Source: JBNJEM01 sp051745935
Lineage (GTDB): Bacteria; Planctomycetota; Planctomycetia; Pirellulales; Pirellulaceae
Direction of reading: 5' to 3'
DNA: 6,253 nt
Assembly: GCA_051745935.1 (NCBI GenBank)
Contig: JBNJEM010000481.1
Location: 1 to 6,253 of the forward strand
A program made the position numbers and the translations under genes. Each line of letters opens with the position of its first letter. Within the stretch, counting starts at the first letter, position 1. Positions 1 through 5,862 of the stretch are shown here, in pieces. The notes beneath the pieces are model-generated. The model saw only the letters and a program-made list of their open reading frames with translations, had not been told where the DNA came from and ran no database searches.

Positions 1-1
1 A

Positions 2-898
2 AAGCAGATGGAACAGGATCTCCAACTGGCCGCATCGGTCTTCGTTCATGCCCGTGAGGCAATCCTGATCACGGACCTCGACGCACGCATTGTCAATGTC
101 AATGCTGCCTTCACCGAGATGACTGGTTGGCGGCACGACGAAGTGGTTGGCCATACACCGAAATTCCTGCAATCAGGTTTCCACGATCAAGAATTCTATC
201 GACACATGCGCGAGCGACTGCGCTCGGCTGGCTATTGGAGTGGCGAGGTGTGGAACCGGCACAAGAACGGCGAGCTATTCGCCGAACGGCTAACTATCAG
301 CCTCGTTCACGATGCCAACGGGCGTCCCACGAACTTCATCGCGTTGGCTTCCGACATTACCGACATCAAGAACTACCAGCGCGAACTCGAGCACCGCGCC
401 AACCACGACGCGCTGACTGGACTGCCAAACCGGATCCTGATGGCTGATCGGTTGCGACAGGCGATGGCGTCGACGCGTCGCAATCACGGCAAATTGGCGC
501 TGGCCTTCCTCGATCTCGACGGTTTCAAGGCGGTCAACGACGAGCATGGCCATGACATGGGTGACAAGCTGCTGGCCGACGTGGCGAGGGACTTGGGTGC
601 CCAGCTACGCGAGACCGACACCCTGGCGCGCATCAGTGGCGACGAGTTCGTGATCATCCTCGGCGGGTTGGAACAGGAATCGGACGCCGAGCCGATCATT
701 GCCCGATTCGTCGAGGCCGCCGCTCGCGAACGACACATTGACGCGGAGTCGTTACAGGTCACCGCGAGCATCGGCTACACCTTCTACCCGCAGGACGCCG
801 AGGTCGACGATGAGACGCTGCTCAAGCAGGCGGATCGCGCCATGTACGACGCCAAGGCACGTGGTCGCAATTGCGCCCGTCGATACCGAGACACCTAG
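2..898 (+). CDS. PAS-GGDEF diguanylate cyclase, 3' part (5' end probably outside window)
   Basis: Predicted to make cyclic di-GMP from two GTP in response to a signal sensed by its PAS domain. Residues are numbered from the ATG at 8. A PAS domain with its PAC tail spans about 5-120 (ILITDLDARI, FTEMTGW, GYWSGEVWNRHKNGE, ASDITDIK). A short linker leads to a GGDEF domain at about 133-292, which opens with DALTGLPNR. Catalytic features are present: metal-binding D169, guanine-contacting N177 and D186 (by comparison with PleD), and signature SGDEF at 210-214, with Ser for the first Gly. An RxxD product-inhibition site (RETD, 201-204) lies five residues before the signature, so feedback control by c-di-GMP is likely. 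No EAL domain follows. The frame is open to the left edge (codons AAG CAG before the ATG), and the PAS domain begins almost at once, so the protein probably has further N-terminal sensor domains and the ATG may be internal. Domain calls are firm; the signal is unknown. Confidence 0.93.
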   Translation, partial: KQMEQDLQLAASVFVHAREAILITDLDARIVNVNAAFTEMTGWRHDEVVGHTPKFLQSGFHDQEFYRHMRERLRSAGYWSGEVWNRHKNGELFAERLTISLVHDANGRPTNFIALASDITDIKNYQRELEHRANHDALTGLPNRILMADRLRQAMASTRRNHGKLALAFLDLDGFKAVNDEHGHDMGDKLLADVARDLGAQLRETDTLARISGDEFVIILGGLEQESDAEPIIARFVEAAARERHIDAESLQVTASIGYTFYPQDAEVDDETLLKQADRAMYDAKARGRNCARRYRDT

Positions 899-951
899 CC
901 CCTGCTGCGTAGGCGGGGCCACGTGGACAGTCCTTTTCGATACGAACCATC

Positions 952-987
952 AACAAAGGAAAAGCGGCCTGATGGCCGCTTTTGTTG
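952..987. terminator. Shared bidirectional intrinsic terminator between convergent genes
   Basis: A perfect 10-bp stem (AAAAGCGGCC at 960-969 with GGCCGCTTTT at 974-983) closes a four-base loop TGAT. On the + strand the stem runs into TTTTGTTGTT. On the - strand it runs into TTTTCCTTTGTTG. It lies 53 bases after the cyclase stop and about 30 bases beyond the transporter stop, so it is placed to end both convergent transcripts. Confidence 0.85.
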
Positions 988-1013
988 TTCCTGCTCGACC
1001 GATCAGCGCGTCG

Positions 1014-2738
1014 TCACTCGGTTTTCTTGGTCGCCGTGGTGTTCGCCTCGGGCGTTTCGCTGTGTTCACCCAGCCCTACACGCGGCGGCTCCTCCGGCCC
1101 GAGTACCGTGTCCGGAGCGGAAGGGTGGACCTCTTCGGCGGCTGCGCGTTCCGCATCGCGTTCGGCCTCACGCATGAGCAGGTTTTCGATCCGCTGACGA
1201 ATCAGACGCTCCTTATTCTCTCGCTGCCAGAACTCCTGGGTCAGGTCGCGGTGCAGGGCGAAGGCCATCAATATCATCAGGAGCATGAACGGGAAGGCGG
1301 CGACGATCGAGACCGTCCGCAGGCCCTCCAGCCCGCCGCTCAACAGCAGAACCACCGCCATCGACAGTTGCAGCAACCCCCAGAGCACGCGCACGAAGCG
1401 CGTCGGGTTGAGAATGCCCTTGGAGGTAAACATGCCCAGCACGAAGGTCGCCGAATCCGCCGAGGTGATTACGAACACGCTCACCAGCGTGATGGCCAGC
1501 AGCCCCGCGTAAGTGCCCCAGGGTAGTTGCTCGAGCGTGGTGTAAAGTCCGGCGGGCACCTCGCGGGCGACCGCATCGGCAATGCCGGCGGCTTCATAGA
1601 GCTCCATGTAAATCGCGCTGCCGCCGAAGGTGGCGAACCACAGCATGCTGAGGCCCACCGGCACGACCATCACGCCCAGCACGAACTCGCGGATGGTCCG
1701 CCCGCGCGAGATCCGCGCGATAAATGAGCCGACGAATGGTGCCCACGAGAGCCCCCACGCCCAATAGAACATCGTCCACTGCTCCACCCAGTGCTCGCTC
1801 GAGTAGGGCGTGGTCACCAGGCTCATCTGCACGATATTACCCAGGTACTCGCCCATCGTCTGGGTGAACTCCTGGAAAATGAACGCCGTCGGGCCGAGCA
1901 GGATCAAGTAGGCGAACAGTCCGATCGCCAGGATCATGTTCAGGTTCGAGAGATAGCGGATACCGTACTTGAGCGGTGTCATCGCCGAGATCGTGAATAG
2001 CACGCCCAATCCGGCGATGATCATCATCTGCGTGTTGGTGCCGTACTCCACGCCCTCGAAGCGCGCGAGGCCGCTGTTGATCTGCAAGGCGCCCAGGCCC
2101 AGCGTGGTGGCCACACCGAAGATGGTCGAGACTACCGCCAGCGTGTCGATGGCCGCGCCCCAGCCGCCGTCCACGCGGGTGCCCAGGATGGGGCGGAAGG
2201 TTTCGCTGATCAGACCGCGTGCATTATGGCGAAAGCGAATATAGGCAATCGCCAGACCCACCAGCGCGAAGTTCGCCCACTGGTGCAACCCCCAGTGGAA
2301 GAACGCATAACGCATCCCTGTCTGCGCCGCCTCGACCGACCGTGGTTCCGCGATTCCCAGCGGCGGCTCGTTGAAGTGCATCATCGGCTCGGCCACGCCC
2401 CAGAAGACCAGGCCCACGCCCATGCCACCGGAGAAGATCATCGCGAGCCAGCTCCTGTAACTGAATTCCGGCGGCTCGTCCTCGGGCCCCAGTCGGATGT
2501 TGCCGAACTTTGACAGGCCCAGGAACAGGATGAAGATCACGAACCCGCTCGTGGCCAGCAGGTACATCCAGCCCATCTTGTTGGCGGTGTAATCCAGCAC
2601 CTGGTTGGCCACCCGCTCGACATCGGTCGGGTAAAGCGCCGCGACCGTTACGAACGCGGCGATGATCACCACCGAGAAATAGAAGACCACGCCGACGTCG
2701 CCGAGCAGGCGACCGTAGAGAAGCTGGAGTTTGTTCAT
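1014..2738 (-). CDS. BCCT-family secondary transporter (betaine/choline/carnitine type)
   Basis: An inner-membrane carrier of 574 residues, a usual length for BCCT proteins, expected to import a quaternary ammonium or related compatible solute with Na+. About twelve hydrophobic segments fall at roughly 14-36, 57-76, 95-117, 145-168, 195-215, 237-254, 266-288, 321-341, 350-372, 408-435, 449-469 and 475-495. Family landmarks are the glycine stretch GGMGVG (104-109), FHWGLHQW (147-154), WTMFYWAWGLSWAPFVG (321-337) followed by ARISRGRTIREF, and TSADSAT (425-431). By recalled alignment to BetP, F422, T425, S426 and M106 match Na2-site residues, supporting Na+ coupling. The aromatic box keeps W149 and W154 but has F157 for BetP Y197 and G329 for BetP W374, so glycine betaine cannot be assumed. 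The last 80 residues are a charged, probably helical cytoplasmic tail, where BetP carries its osmosensor; osmotic regulation here is inference. The start is fixed by a good Shine-Dalgarno. No partner gene is adjacent. Confidence 0.95.
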   Translation of the reverse strand: MNKLQLLYGRLLGDVGVVFYFSVVIIAAFVTVAALYPTDVERVANQVLDYTANKMGWMYLLATSGFVIFILFLGLSKFGNIRLGPEDEPPEFSYRSWLAMIFSGGMGVGLVFWGVAEPMMHFNEPPLGIAEPRSVEAAQTGMRYAFFHWGLHQWANFALVGLAIAYIRFRHNARGLISETFRPILGTRVDGGWGAAIDTLAVVSTIFGVATTLGLGALQINSGLARFEGVEYGTNTQMMIIAGLGVLFTISAMTPLKYGIRYLSNLNMILAIGLFAYLILLGPTAFIFQEFTQTMGEYLGNIVQMSLVTTPYSSEHWVEQWTMFYWAWGLSWAPFVGSFIARISRGRTIREFVLGVMVVPVGLSMLWFATFGGSAIYMELYEAAGIADAVAREVPAGLYTTLEQLPWGTYAGLLAITLVSVFVITSADSATFVLGMFTSKGILNPTRFVRVLWGLLQLSMAVVLLLSGGLEGLRTVSIVAAFPFMLLMILMAFALHRDLTQEFWQRENKERLIRQRIENLLMREAERDAERAAAEEVHPSAPDTVLGPEEPPRVGLGEHSETPEANTTATKKTE

Positions 2739-2742
2739 GAAG

Positions 2743-2749
2743 TCACCCC
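2743..2749 (-). promoter_or_regulatory. Ribosome binding site of the BCCT transporter
   Basis: On the - strand GGGGTGA lies four bases before the ATG. It matches the 16S-complementary GAGGTGA at six of seven positions and supports the chosen start. I see no convincing -35/-10 pair for this gene further upstream. Confidence 0.6.
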
Positions 2750-2764
2750 GTGACGGCTGATGGA

Positions 2765-2821
2765 TTCGTGGAGACTGCTCGTTACCTTAGCGGATTTGTT
2801 CGATTTGGGCGGGCTTGGGGG
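2765..2821 (+). repeat. Copy 1 of a short imperfect dispersed repeat
   Basis: TTCGTGGAGACTG (2765-2777) and TTGGGCGGGCTTGGGGG (2805-2821) recur in the same order and orientation at 6009-6021 and 6029-6045. The matches are 12 of 13 and 15 of 17, and all mismatches are transitions. The spacer is 27 bases here and 7 in the other copy. It lies just upstream of the transporter start. The origin is unknown and chance similarity of G-rich stretches is possible. Confidence 0.3.
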
Positions 2822-2885
2822 CGAAGCCTGGAGAGCCGCCGACCCGGGGAATATCTCTGGACAACCCCCGCTAAACGCGCTTCCA

Positions 2886-2911
2886 CTGCAGGAGCGCCTC
2901 CCGGCGCGACA
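2886..2911 (+). repeat. REP-like palindromic element
   Basis: The run CTGCAGGAGC at 2886-2895 leads into a hairpin GCGCC-TCCC-GGCGC (2894-2907) followed by GACA. This is the layout of gammaproteobacterial REP sequences: a conserved head resembling TGTAGGAGC, then a GC-rich stem-loop, then CGA. Only one clear copy is seen here, so membership in a repeat family is inferred from resemblance. Such elements sit between genes, can stabilise or end transcripts, and are often spread by RAYT transposases, none of which is encoded here. Confidence 0.55.
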
Positions 2912-2932
2912 TCCGCCCCTTCCCCGCCGATC

Positions 2933-2968
2933 GAAAAGCCCCCAACAAGCGCCTCGTGCGCGCTTTTC
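2933..2968. repeat. Compound inverted repeat next to the REP-like element
   Basis: GAAAAGC (2933-2939) is the exact reverse complement of GCTTTTC (2962-2968). Inside it GCGC (2949-2952) pairs with GCGC (2958-2961) around CTCGT, stacking directly on the outer stem on one side. An alternative fold, AAGCGC (2947-2952) with GCGCTT (2960-2965) followed by TT, resembles a weak terminator on the + strand. Function is unknown. Confidence 0.5.
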
Positions 2969-2980
2969 TCGCCAGCCAAA

Positions 2981-3010
2981 TGCACCAACGCCAGGTCCCC
3001 CCGTGGTGCA
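2981..3010. repeat. Inverted repeat TGCACCA...TGGTGCA
   Basis: A perfect 7-bp stem (2981-2987 with 3004-3010) is extended by CG/CG after one bulged A (2988). The remaining loop is pyrimidine-rich at its 3' side. It could be a hairpin in the transporter leader RNA or a protein-binding palindrome. The sequence does not decide between these. Confidence 0.45.
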
Positions 3011-3023
3011 ATAAGCACTCACT

Positions 3024-3046
3024 AACCGTTGCGTTCGCTAATGGTT
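3024..3046. repeat. Imperfect inverted repeat AACCGTTGCG...CGCTAATGGTT
   Basis: AACCGTT (3024-3030) pairs with AATGGTT (3040-3046), with one G-T wobble. GCG (3031-3033) and CGC (3036-3038) continue the stem with one bulged T. It is the last of four inverted repeats packed between 2886 and 3046, about 300 bases upstream of the transporter start on the - strand. Function is unknown. Confidence 0.4.
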
Positions 3047-3352
3047 CCGAGTCGGCAGTGACGAAAAAACACGAAAATCGGACCAAATGGATTGGCTTTT
3101 GGTGACCCTGCGTTTCATAAGCCAAGAGGTGTCAAATGCCGCCCATGGGGTTATTGATAGGACCCCTCTTCGAAGGGCTTGGATCGGATTGATGTACCGA
3201 AGAATCGGCTCAAAGGTAATGGATCAATTAAAATTCTCCGTCAGAAATCCGGGGCGCGGAAAACGAGCGACGTGGGTTAATGAACGGCGTCGTATTGGTA
3301 ATTTTTCGTAATAGAAACGCTGCGTTTTTTACTTTCCATTCCGCGGTGCATC

Positions 3353-3380
3353 GTGCAAACAATACAACACATGCTACAAT
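3353..3380 (+). promoter_or_regulatory. Candidate extended -10 promoter for the peptidase (and possibly the ligase)
   Basis: TGCTACAAT (3372-3380) fits an extended -10: a TG one base before TACAAT, which matches TATAAT at five of six positions. A poor -35 (GTGCAA, 3353-3358, three of six matches) stands 16 bases upstream, consistent with an extended -10 promoter that needs little -35 contact. The surrounding DNA is AT-rich. The implied leader before the ATG at 3457 is about 70 bases. Confidence 0.5.
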
Positions 3381-3439
3381 AGGGATAAAATGCATATTTA
3401 ACTGGCGTTGCAATCATTATTTGCTTCCAGTAGAGAATT

Positions 3440-3444
3440 AGGAG
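3440..3444 (+). promoter_or_regulatory. Ribosome binding site of the metallopeptidase
   Basis: AGGAG lies 12 bases before the ATG at 3457, somewhat farther than ideal. No other in-frame start lies closer to it, so the ATG at 3457 is preferred. This matters because the start decides whether an upstream zinc knuckle could exist: none is encoded upstream in this frame. Confidence 0.55.
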
Positions 3445-3456
3445 TTCGTTCAATAC

Positions 3457-4422
3457 ATGAAGGCCTTTACGAATCCGGTTGGTCCCGGGACCTTGTGGTT
3501 TCACAATCGGACTACCGCAGACGGTACACCGGTTGCCTACGATCCTCAGGCGCGGGCCTTTTTGCCGATGCCGCCATTCTGTGCAAATCGCGACATTATT
3601 GGCTGCAACTGGATTGCGCCCGAGGAAGGAGCCTTCTGCCGATCCTGCGCAATGACCGCGCTGGCGCCGGACCCGGACATTCCCAACGCCATATCCAACT
3701 GGGCTGAAACGGAAGCCGCAAAACGGTGGGCGCTCGATAATCTGGGCCGTTGGCACTGGTTCAGACCGGAAGATCCCGGCACAAGGCCCACGTTCCATAT
3801 GCTCGCGGACGGCCATCAGTTGGCTGCCATGGGGCATGGTGGCGGCATTGTGACGATCAGCGTCTCCGAGGCCGACCCCGTAGTGCGGGAAACCCGTAGA
3901 GAGGCCCTGAGCGAACCTTATCGCACCATGATCGGGCACATGCGCCATGAGATTGGGCATATGCTTTGGTGGCGGCTGAGCTTGCGTGAGGATTTTTTGC
4001 TTGCCTTTCGTGAAATGTTCGGGGATGAGCGCGCCGACTACACGGCCGCTCTCAGACAGCATTACGAGCAGGGGCCCTCCCAGGACTGGGAGCTGTTCTA
4101 CCTGACGTCATACGCCTCGTCGCACCCCCATGAAGACTGGGCCGAAACAGCGGCGCATCTACTGCACTTGGTGGATATCACCGATAGCTTCGTGGCAACG
4201 GGCATGACCTCGCCGGAAATGCCGAGGTACAACTGGGACCCTTACTCGGAGCCGGATACCCATGCGTTGATTCAGGTCGCTGCCACACTCGCAACGCGCA
4301 TCAATCACGTGAACCGCTCGATGGGTCTGCCGGACCTCTATCCCTTCGTCCTTTCGGAGGCGGCCCTCCGCAAGCTTGCCTTCGTACACGGTTGGTTGCG
4401 TCGAGGGGCCCTAGGGCTGTGA
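3457..4422 (+). CDS. Putative zinc-binding metallopeptidase (COG4307 type, zinc ribbon plus HExxH domain)
   Basis: A 321-residue soluble protein with no signal peptide or membrane segment, so probably cytoplasmic. It resembles the uncharacterised family with an N-terminal zinc ribbon (zinc-ribbon_6) and a C-terminal Peptidase_Mx domain; no substrate is known to me for the family. Zincin features are HEIGH (164-168) in IGHMRHEIGHMLWW, then GDERADY (189-195), and HPHEDWAETAAHLLH (223-237), which supplies likely further ligands or catalytic acids. The second zinc knuckle is present (C42, C50, C62, C65, with CNW at 50-52). The first knuckle is degenerate: no Cys occurs before residue 42, although the flanking motif survives as LWFHN (13-17) and VAYDP (26-30). 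The C-terminal part (about 240-321) is helical-looking. It is followed 62 bases later by an ATP-grasp ligase gene in the same direction, suggesting a shared pathway. Family call is confident; proteolytic activity is predicted only from the motif. Confidence 0.85.
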   Translation: MKAFTNPVGPGTLWFHNRTTADGTPVAYDPQARAFLPMPPFCANRDIIGCNWIAPEEGAFCRSCAMTALAPDPDIPNAISNWAETEAAKRWALDNLGRWHWFRPEDPGTRPTFHMLADGHQLAAMGHGGGIVTISVSEADPVVRETRREALSEPYRTMIGHMRHEIGHMLWWRLSLREDFLLAFREMFGDERADYTAALRQHYEQGPSQDWELFYLTSYASSHPHEDWAETAAHLLHLVDITDSFVATGMTSPEMPRYNWDPYSEPDTHALIQVAATLATRINHVNRSMGLPDLYPFVLSEAALRKLAFVHGWLRRGALGL

Positions 4423-4438
4423 TTTGAACGTTTTTACC

Positions 4439-4456
4439 AAACCCCGCTAGGGTTTT
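4439..4456 (+). promoter_or_regulatory. Small hairpin between peptidase and ligase genes
   Basis: AAACCC (4439-4444) pairs with GGGTTT (4450-4455) around CGCTA, then one more T. With a short stem and almost no T-tract it is at best an attenuator, partial terminator or processing site. It would let the ligase be expressed at a different level from the peptidase. A poor promoter-like TTGAAC (4424-4429) lies just upstream without a good -10. Confidence 0.35.
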
Positions 4457-4470
4457 CCTGCACGAATAAT

Positions 4471-4476
4471 AAGGAG
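4471..4476 (+). promoter_or_regulatory. Ribosome binding site of the ATP-grasp ligase
   Basis: AAGGAG stands eight bases before the ATG at 4485, near-ideal spacing. It favours that start over the in-frame ATG at 4509. It is a stronger site than that of the upstream peptidase, suggesting that the ligase is made in larger amounts. Confidence 0.8.
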
Positions 4477-4484
4477 AGTGCTTA

Positions 4485-5792
4485 ATGTCGGTTACTCAAA
4501 AATCCAAAATGTCTCAAGAAGTATTGGCTTGGCGCGATCCGGAAATGGACTCGGTCAAGGGAACCGAGACCCCCAAGGATCCAAACAAGGGTTACATCGC
4601 CCTGTTGGGATGGAGCGTCAACGCGATCAAGGCGGCGCAAAATTTCGATCGCCGTTATGTCGTTGTTGCCCCGGAATGGGCCGAGGATTTCTGTGCCGCA
4701 AATAATATCCCCTTTATCCCGTGGGATTTTATTCGGTTAAATGACCGCTCGATGGAAATTGCCGAAAAGTTGAAAGCGGAAGGCGTCGATGTCGCCATCC
4801 CTCTGTTCGAGGAAACCGTAGAGTGGTCCGGTGCCATTAACTCGGTTCTTCTCAACAACCCCCGCATGTTCGGGCAGTCGATCCTGTTCCGTGACAAAGC
4901 GCTGATGAAGCGCCGCGCCCAGCTTGGCGGTATCCGTGTCGGTATCTTCGAGGAAGCGCATGAGAAAGAGGATGTCGTGCGCTTCATGAAGCGCGTAAAC
5001 CAGACACTGCTCAAGCTTGATGGTGACCCGGACGATCCGATCCACGTCAAGGCCTTCGATAAAGCCGGTTGCCTGGGCCATCGGATGATCCGTTCGTTGG
5101 ACGAAATTGACAATATCCCGGCCGAAGAATATCCCCTGCTGATGGAGAGCCACCTGGACGGCTGGGAGTTCGCGGTCGAGGCCTGGATCCACGATGGGAA
5201 GATTCAGTTTCTCAACATCTCCGAGTACGTGACGTTGGGTTACTCGGTATTCGTGCCGGCCACCAAGGAACTCGAGAGTTGGCGCAACGCGATCACCAAA
5301 CAGATCGAGAAGCTGATCAAGACCTTCGATATCCAGTTTGGCTTGATCCACCCCGAGTACTTCGTGACGGCGGACGGCGAAATGTACTTCGGCGAGGTGG
5401 CTTATCGCCCACCCGGTTTCAAGGCGTTCGAGTTGATAGAGATGGCCTATGGGTTCAATGCGTACCAGGCATCAATGCTGGTGTTTGACCCCAAGAGCAC
5501 CAAAGAGGAAGTGGAAGACTTCTTCCCCCGCGAAGTGGAGGGTGCGAAAGGCTACGCCGGTTGCTTCGGTGTCTATCCGCGTCGCCGGGTGGTCAGCAAG
5601 CTGGAAATGCCCAAGGAATGCGTCGAACACCCGTATTTCGTGTCGCACGAACTGGTCGCGCCGGCAGAAGAGACGGTCCCGGACCGGTCGGCCTTCGGCA
5701 CCCACTGGGGCTTGTTGTTCTTCTTCGGCGACGATCCCATCAAGATGCGGGATCTACTGAAGGCCCAGGAAGATCTGGACTTCTACGTCTAG
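4485..5792 (+). CDS. Stand-alone ATP-grasp ligase of unknown substrate
   Basis: A 435-residue cytoplasmic protein expected to activate a carboxylate as an acyl phosphate with ATP and join it to an amine, as in amino acid ligases and related enzymes. After a polar N-terminal stretch (1-35), a pre-ATP-grasp Rossmann-like domain spans about 36-125 (GYIALLGWSVNAIKAAQ, then VDVAIPLFEETVEW). The ATP-grasp fold follows. FRDKALMKRRAQ (135-146) precedes the nucleotide-binding lysine in HVKAFDKAGCLGH (K189, with AGCLG as the loop). ESHLDGWEFAVEAW (221-234) is the hinge acidic motif. HPEYFVTADGEMYFGEVAYRPPG (289-311) carries E291, E304 and R308. The last motif is ExxxR with Ala at 306 where CPSase-like enzymes have the Mg-binding Asn. 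A further domain fills 320-435. The closest resemblance is to PurK/CPSase/L-amino-acid ligase-type ATP-grasp proteins rather than RimK. Substrates are unknown. It is the second gene after a predicted metallopeptidase and ends at a strong terminator. Confidence 0.88.
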   Translation: MSVTQKSKMSQEVLAWRDPEMDSVKGTETPKDPNKGYIALLGWSVNAIKAAQNFDRRYVVVAPEWAEDFCAANNIPFIPWDFIRLNDRSMEIAEKLKAEGVDVAIPLFEETVEWSGAINSVLLNNPRMFGQSILFRDKALMKRRAQLGGIRVGIFEEAHEKEDVVRFMKRVNQTLLKLDGDPDDPIHVKAFDKAGCLGHRMIRSLDEIDNIPAEEYPLLMESHLDGWEFAVEAWIHDGKIQFLNISEYVTLGYSVFVPATKELESWRNAITKQIEKLIKTFDIQFGLIHPEYFVTADGEMYFGEVAYRPPGFKAFELIEMAYGFNAYQASMLVFDPKSTKEEVEDFFPREVEGAKGYAGCFGVYPRRRVVSKLEMPKECVEHPYFVSHELVAPAEETVPDRSAFGTHWGLLFFFGDDPIKMRDLLKAQEDLDFYV

Positions 5793-5805
5793 AGGCAGGC
5801 TCAGA

Positions 5806-5820
5806 GCGGGTATTACCCGC
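5806..5820 (+). repeat. Short hairpin after the ligase stop
   Basis: GCGGGT (5806-5811) pairs with ACCCGC (5815-5820) around ATT. No T-tract follows. It lies 13 bases after the stop and 11 bases before the main terminator, where it could protect the mRNA 3' end. Confidence 0.5.
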
Positions 5821-5831
5821 CGAAGGGTGAG

Positions 5832-5862
5832 AAAAAACGGGCCGATAAGGCCCGTTTTTTTT
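5832..5862 (+). terminator. Strong intrinsic terminator of the peptidase-ligase unit
   Basis: AAAAAACGGGCC (5832-5843) pairs perfectly with GGCCCGTTTTTT (5849-5860) around GATAA, followed by TT. The GC core plus eight consecutive T on the + strand is a textbook rho-independent terminator. The six A at the left would give a T-run on the - strand too, so it may also stop transcripts entering from the insertion-sequence remnant. Confidence 0.95.

Larger units (their letters stand above)
2739..3456. other. Long divergent intergenic region without a convincing gene
   Basis: This region separates the divergently read transporter and peptidase genes. Short open frames occur on both strands, but none has a Shine-Dalgarno or recognisable protein. 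The GC-rich half (to about 3050) contains a REP-like palindrome and three further inverted repeats, annotated separately. The half from about 3060 to 3456 is visibly AT-richer than any gene in the window and carries a promoter candidate for the peptidase. Within it, AAACG-CTG-CGTTT (3315-3327) followed by three more T is a weak terminator-like hairpin, and GGGGT (3147-3151) can pair with ACCCC (3162-3166). No tRNA, riboswitch or known small RNA is recognised. Confidence 0.6.

Noticed and set aside
2782..3018. A 78-codon - strand frame with protein-like composition (GFSIGGEGADVAPGG)
   Set aside because: The plausible-looking stretch is the translation of the REP-like element and neighbouring palindromes. 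It has no ribosome binding site, and overlapping frames on both strands look similar.
3087..3311. A possible small + strand gene in the intergenic region
   Set aside because: There is no Shine-Dalgarno before its ATG, no recognisable motif, and composition unlike the neighbouring genes.
3277..4062. A 261-codon open frame on the - strand opposite the metallopeptidase gene
   Set aside because: It lies antisense to a gene with clear family motifs, its translation shows no family resemblance, and its 3' part runs into the AT-rich intergenic DNA. It is a reading-frame shadow.
4408..4417. Perfect palindrome GCCCTAGGGC at the end of the peptidase gene
   Set aside because: It lies within codons near the stop, has no loop of its own and no T-tract, so it is most likely coincidental.
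4737..5351. A 204-codon - strand frame inside the ligase gene
   Set aside because: It is the antisense of the ATP-grasp coding region, an open frame expected from GC-rich codon use, with no recognisable family.
3457..5792. A graspetide (ribosomal peptide) biosynthesis locus
   Set aside because: The ATP-grasp protein resembles PurK/CPSase/amino-acid-ligase types rather than RimK-like graspetide ligases, and no short precursor-peptide gene with repeated acidic/Thr/Ser/Lys core motifs is present.
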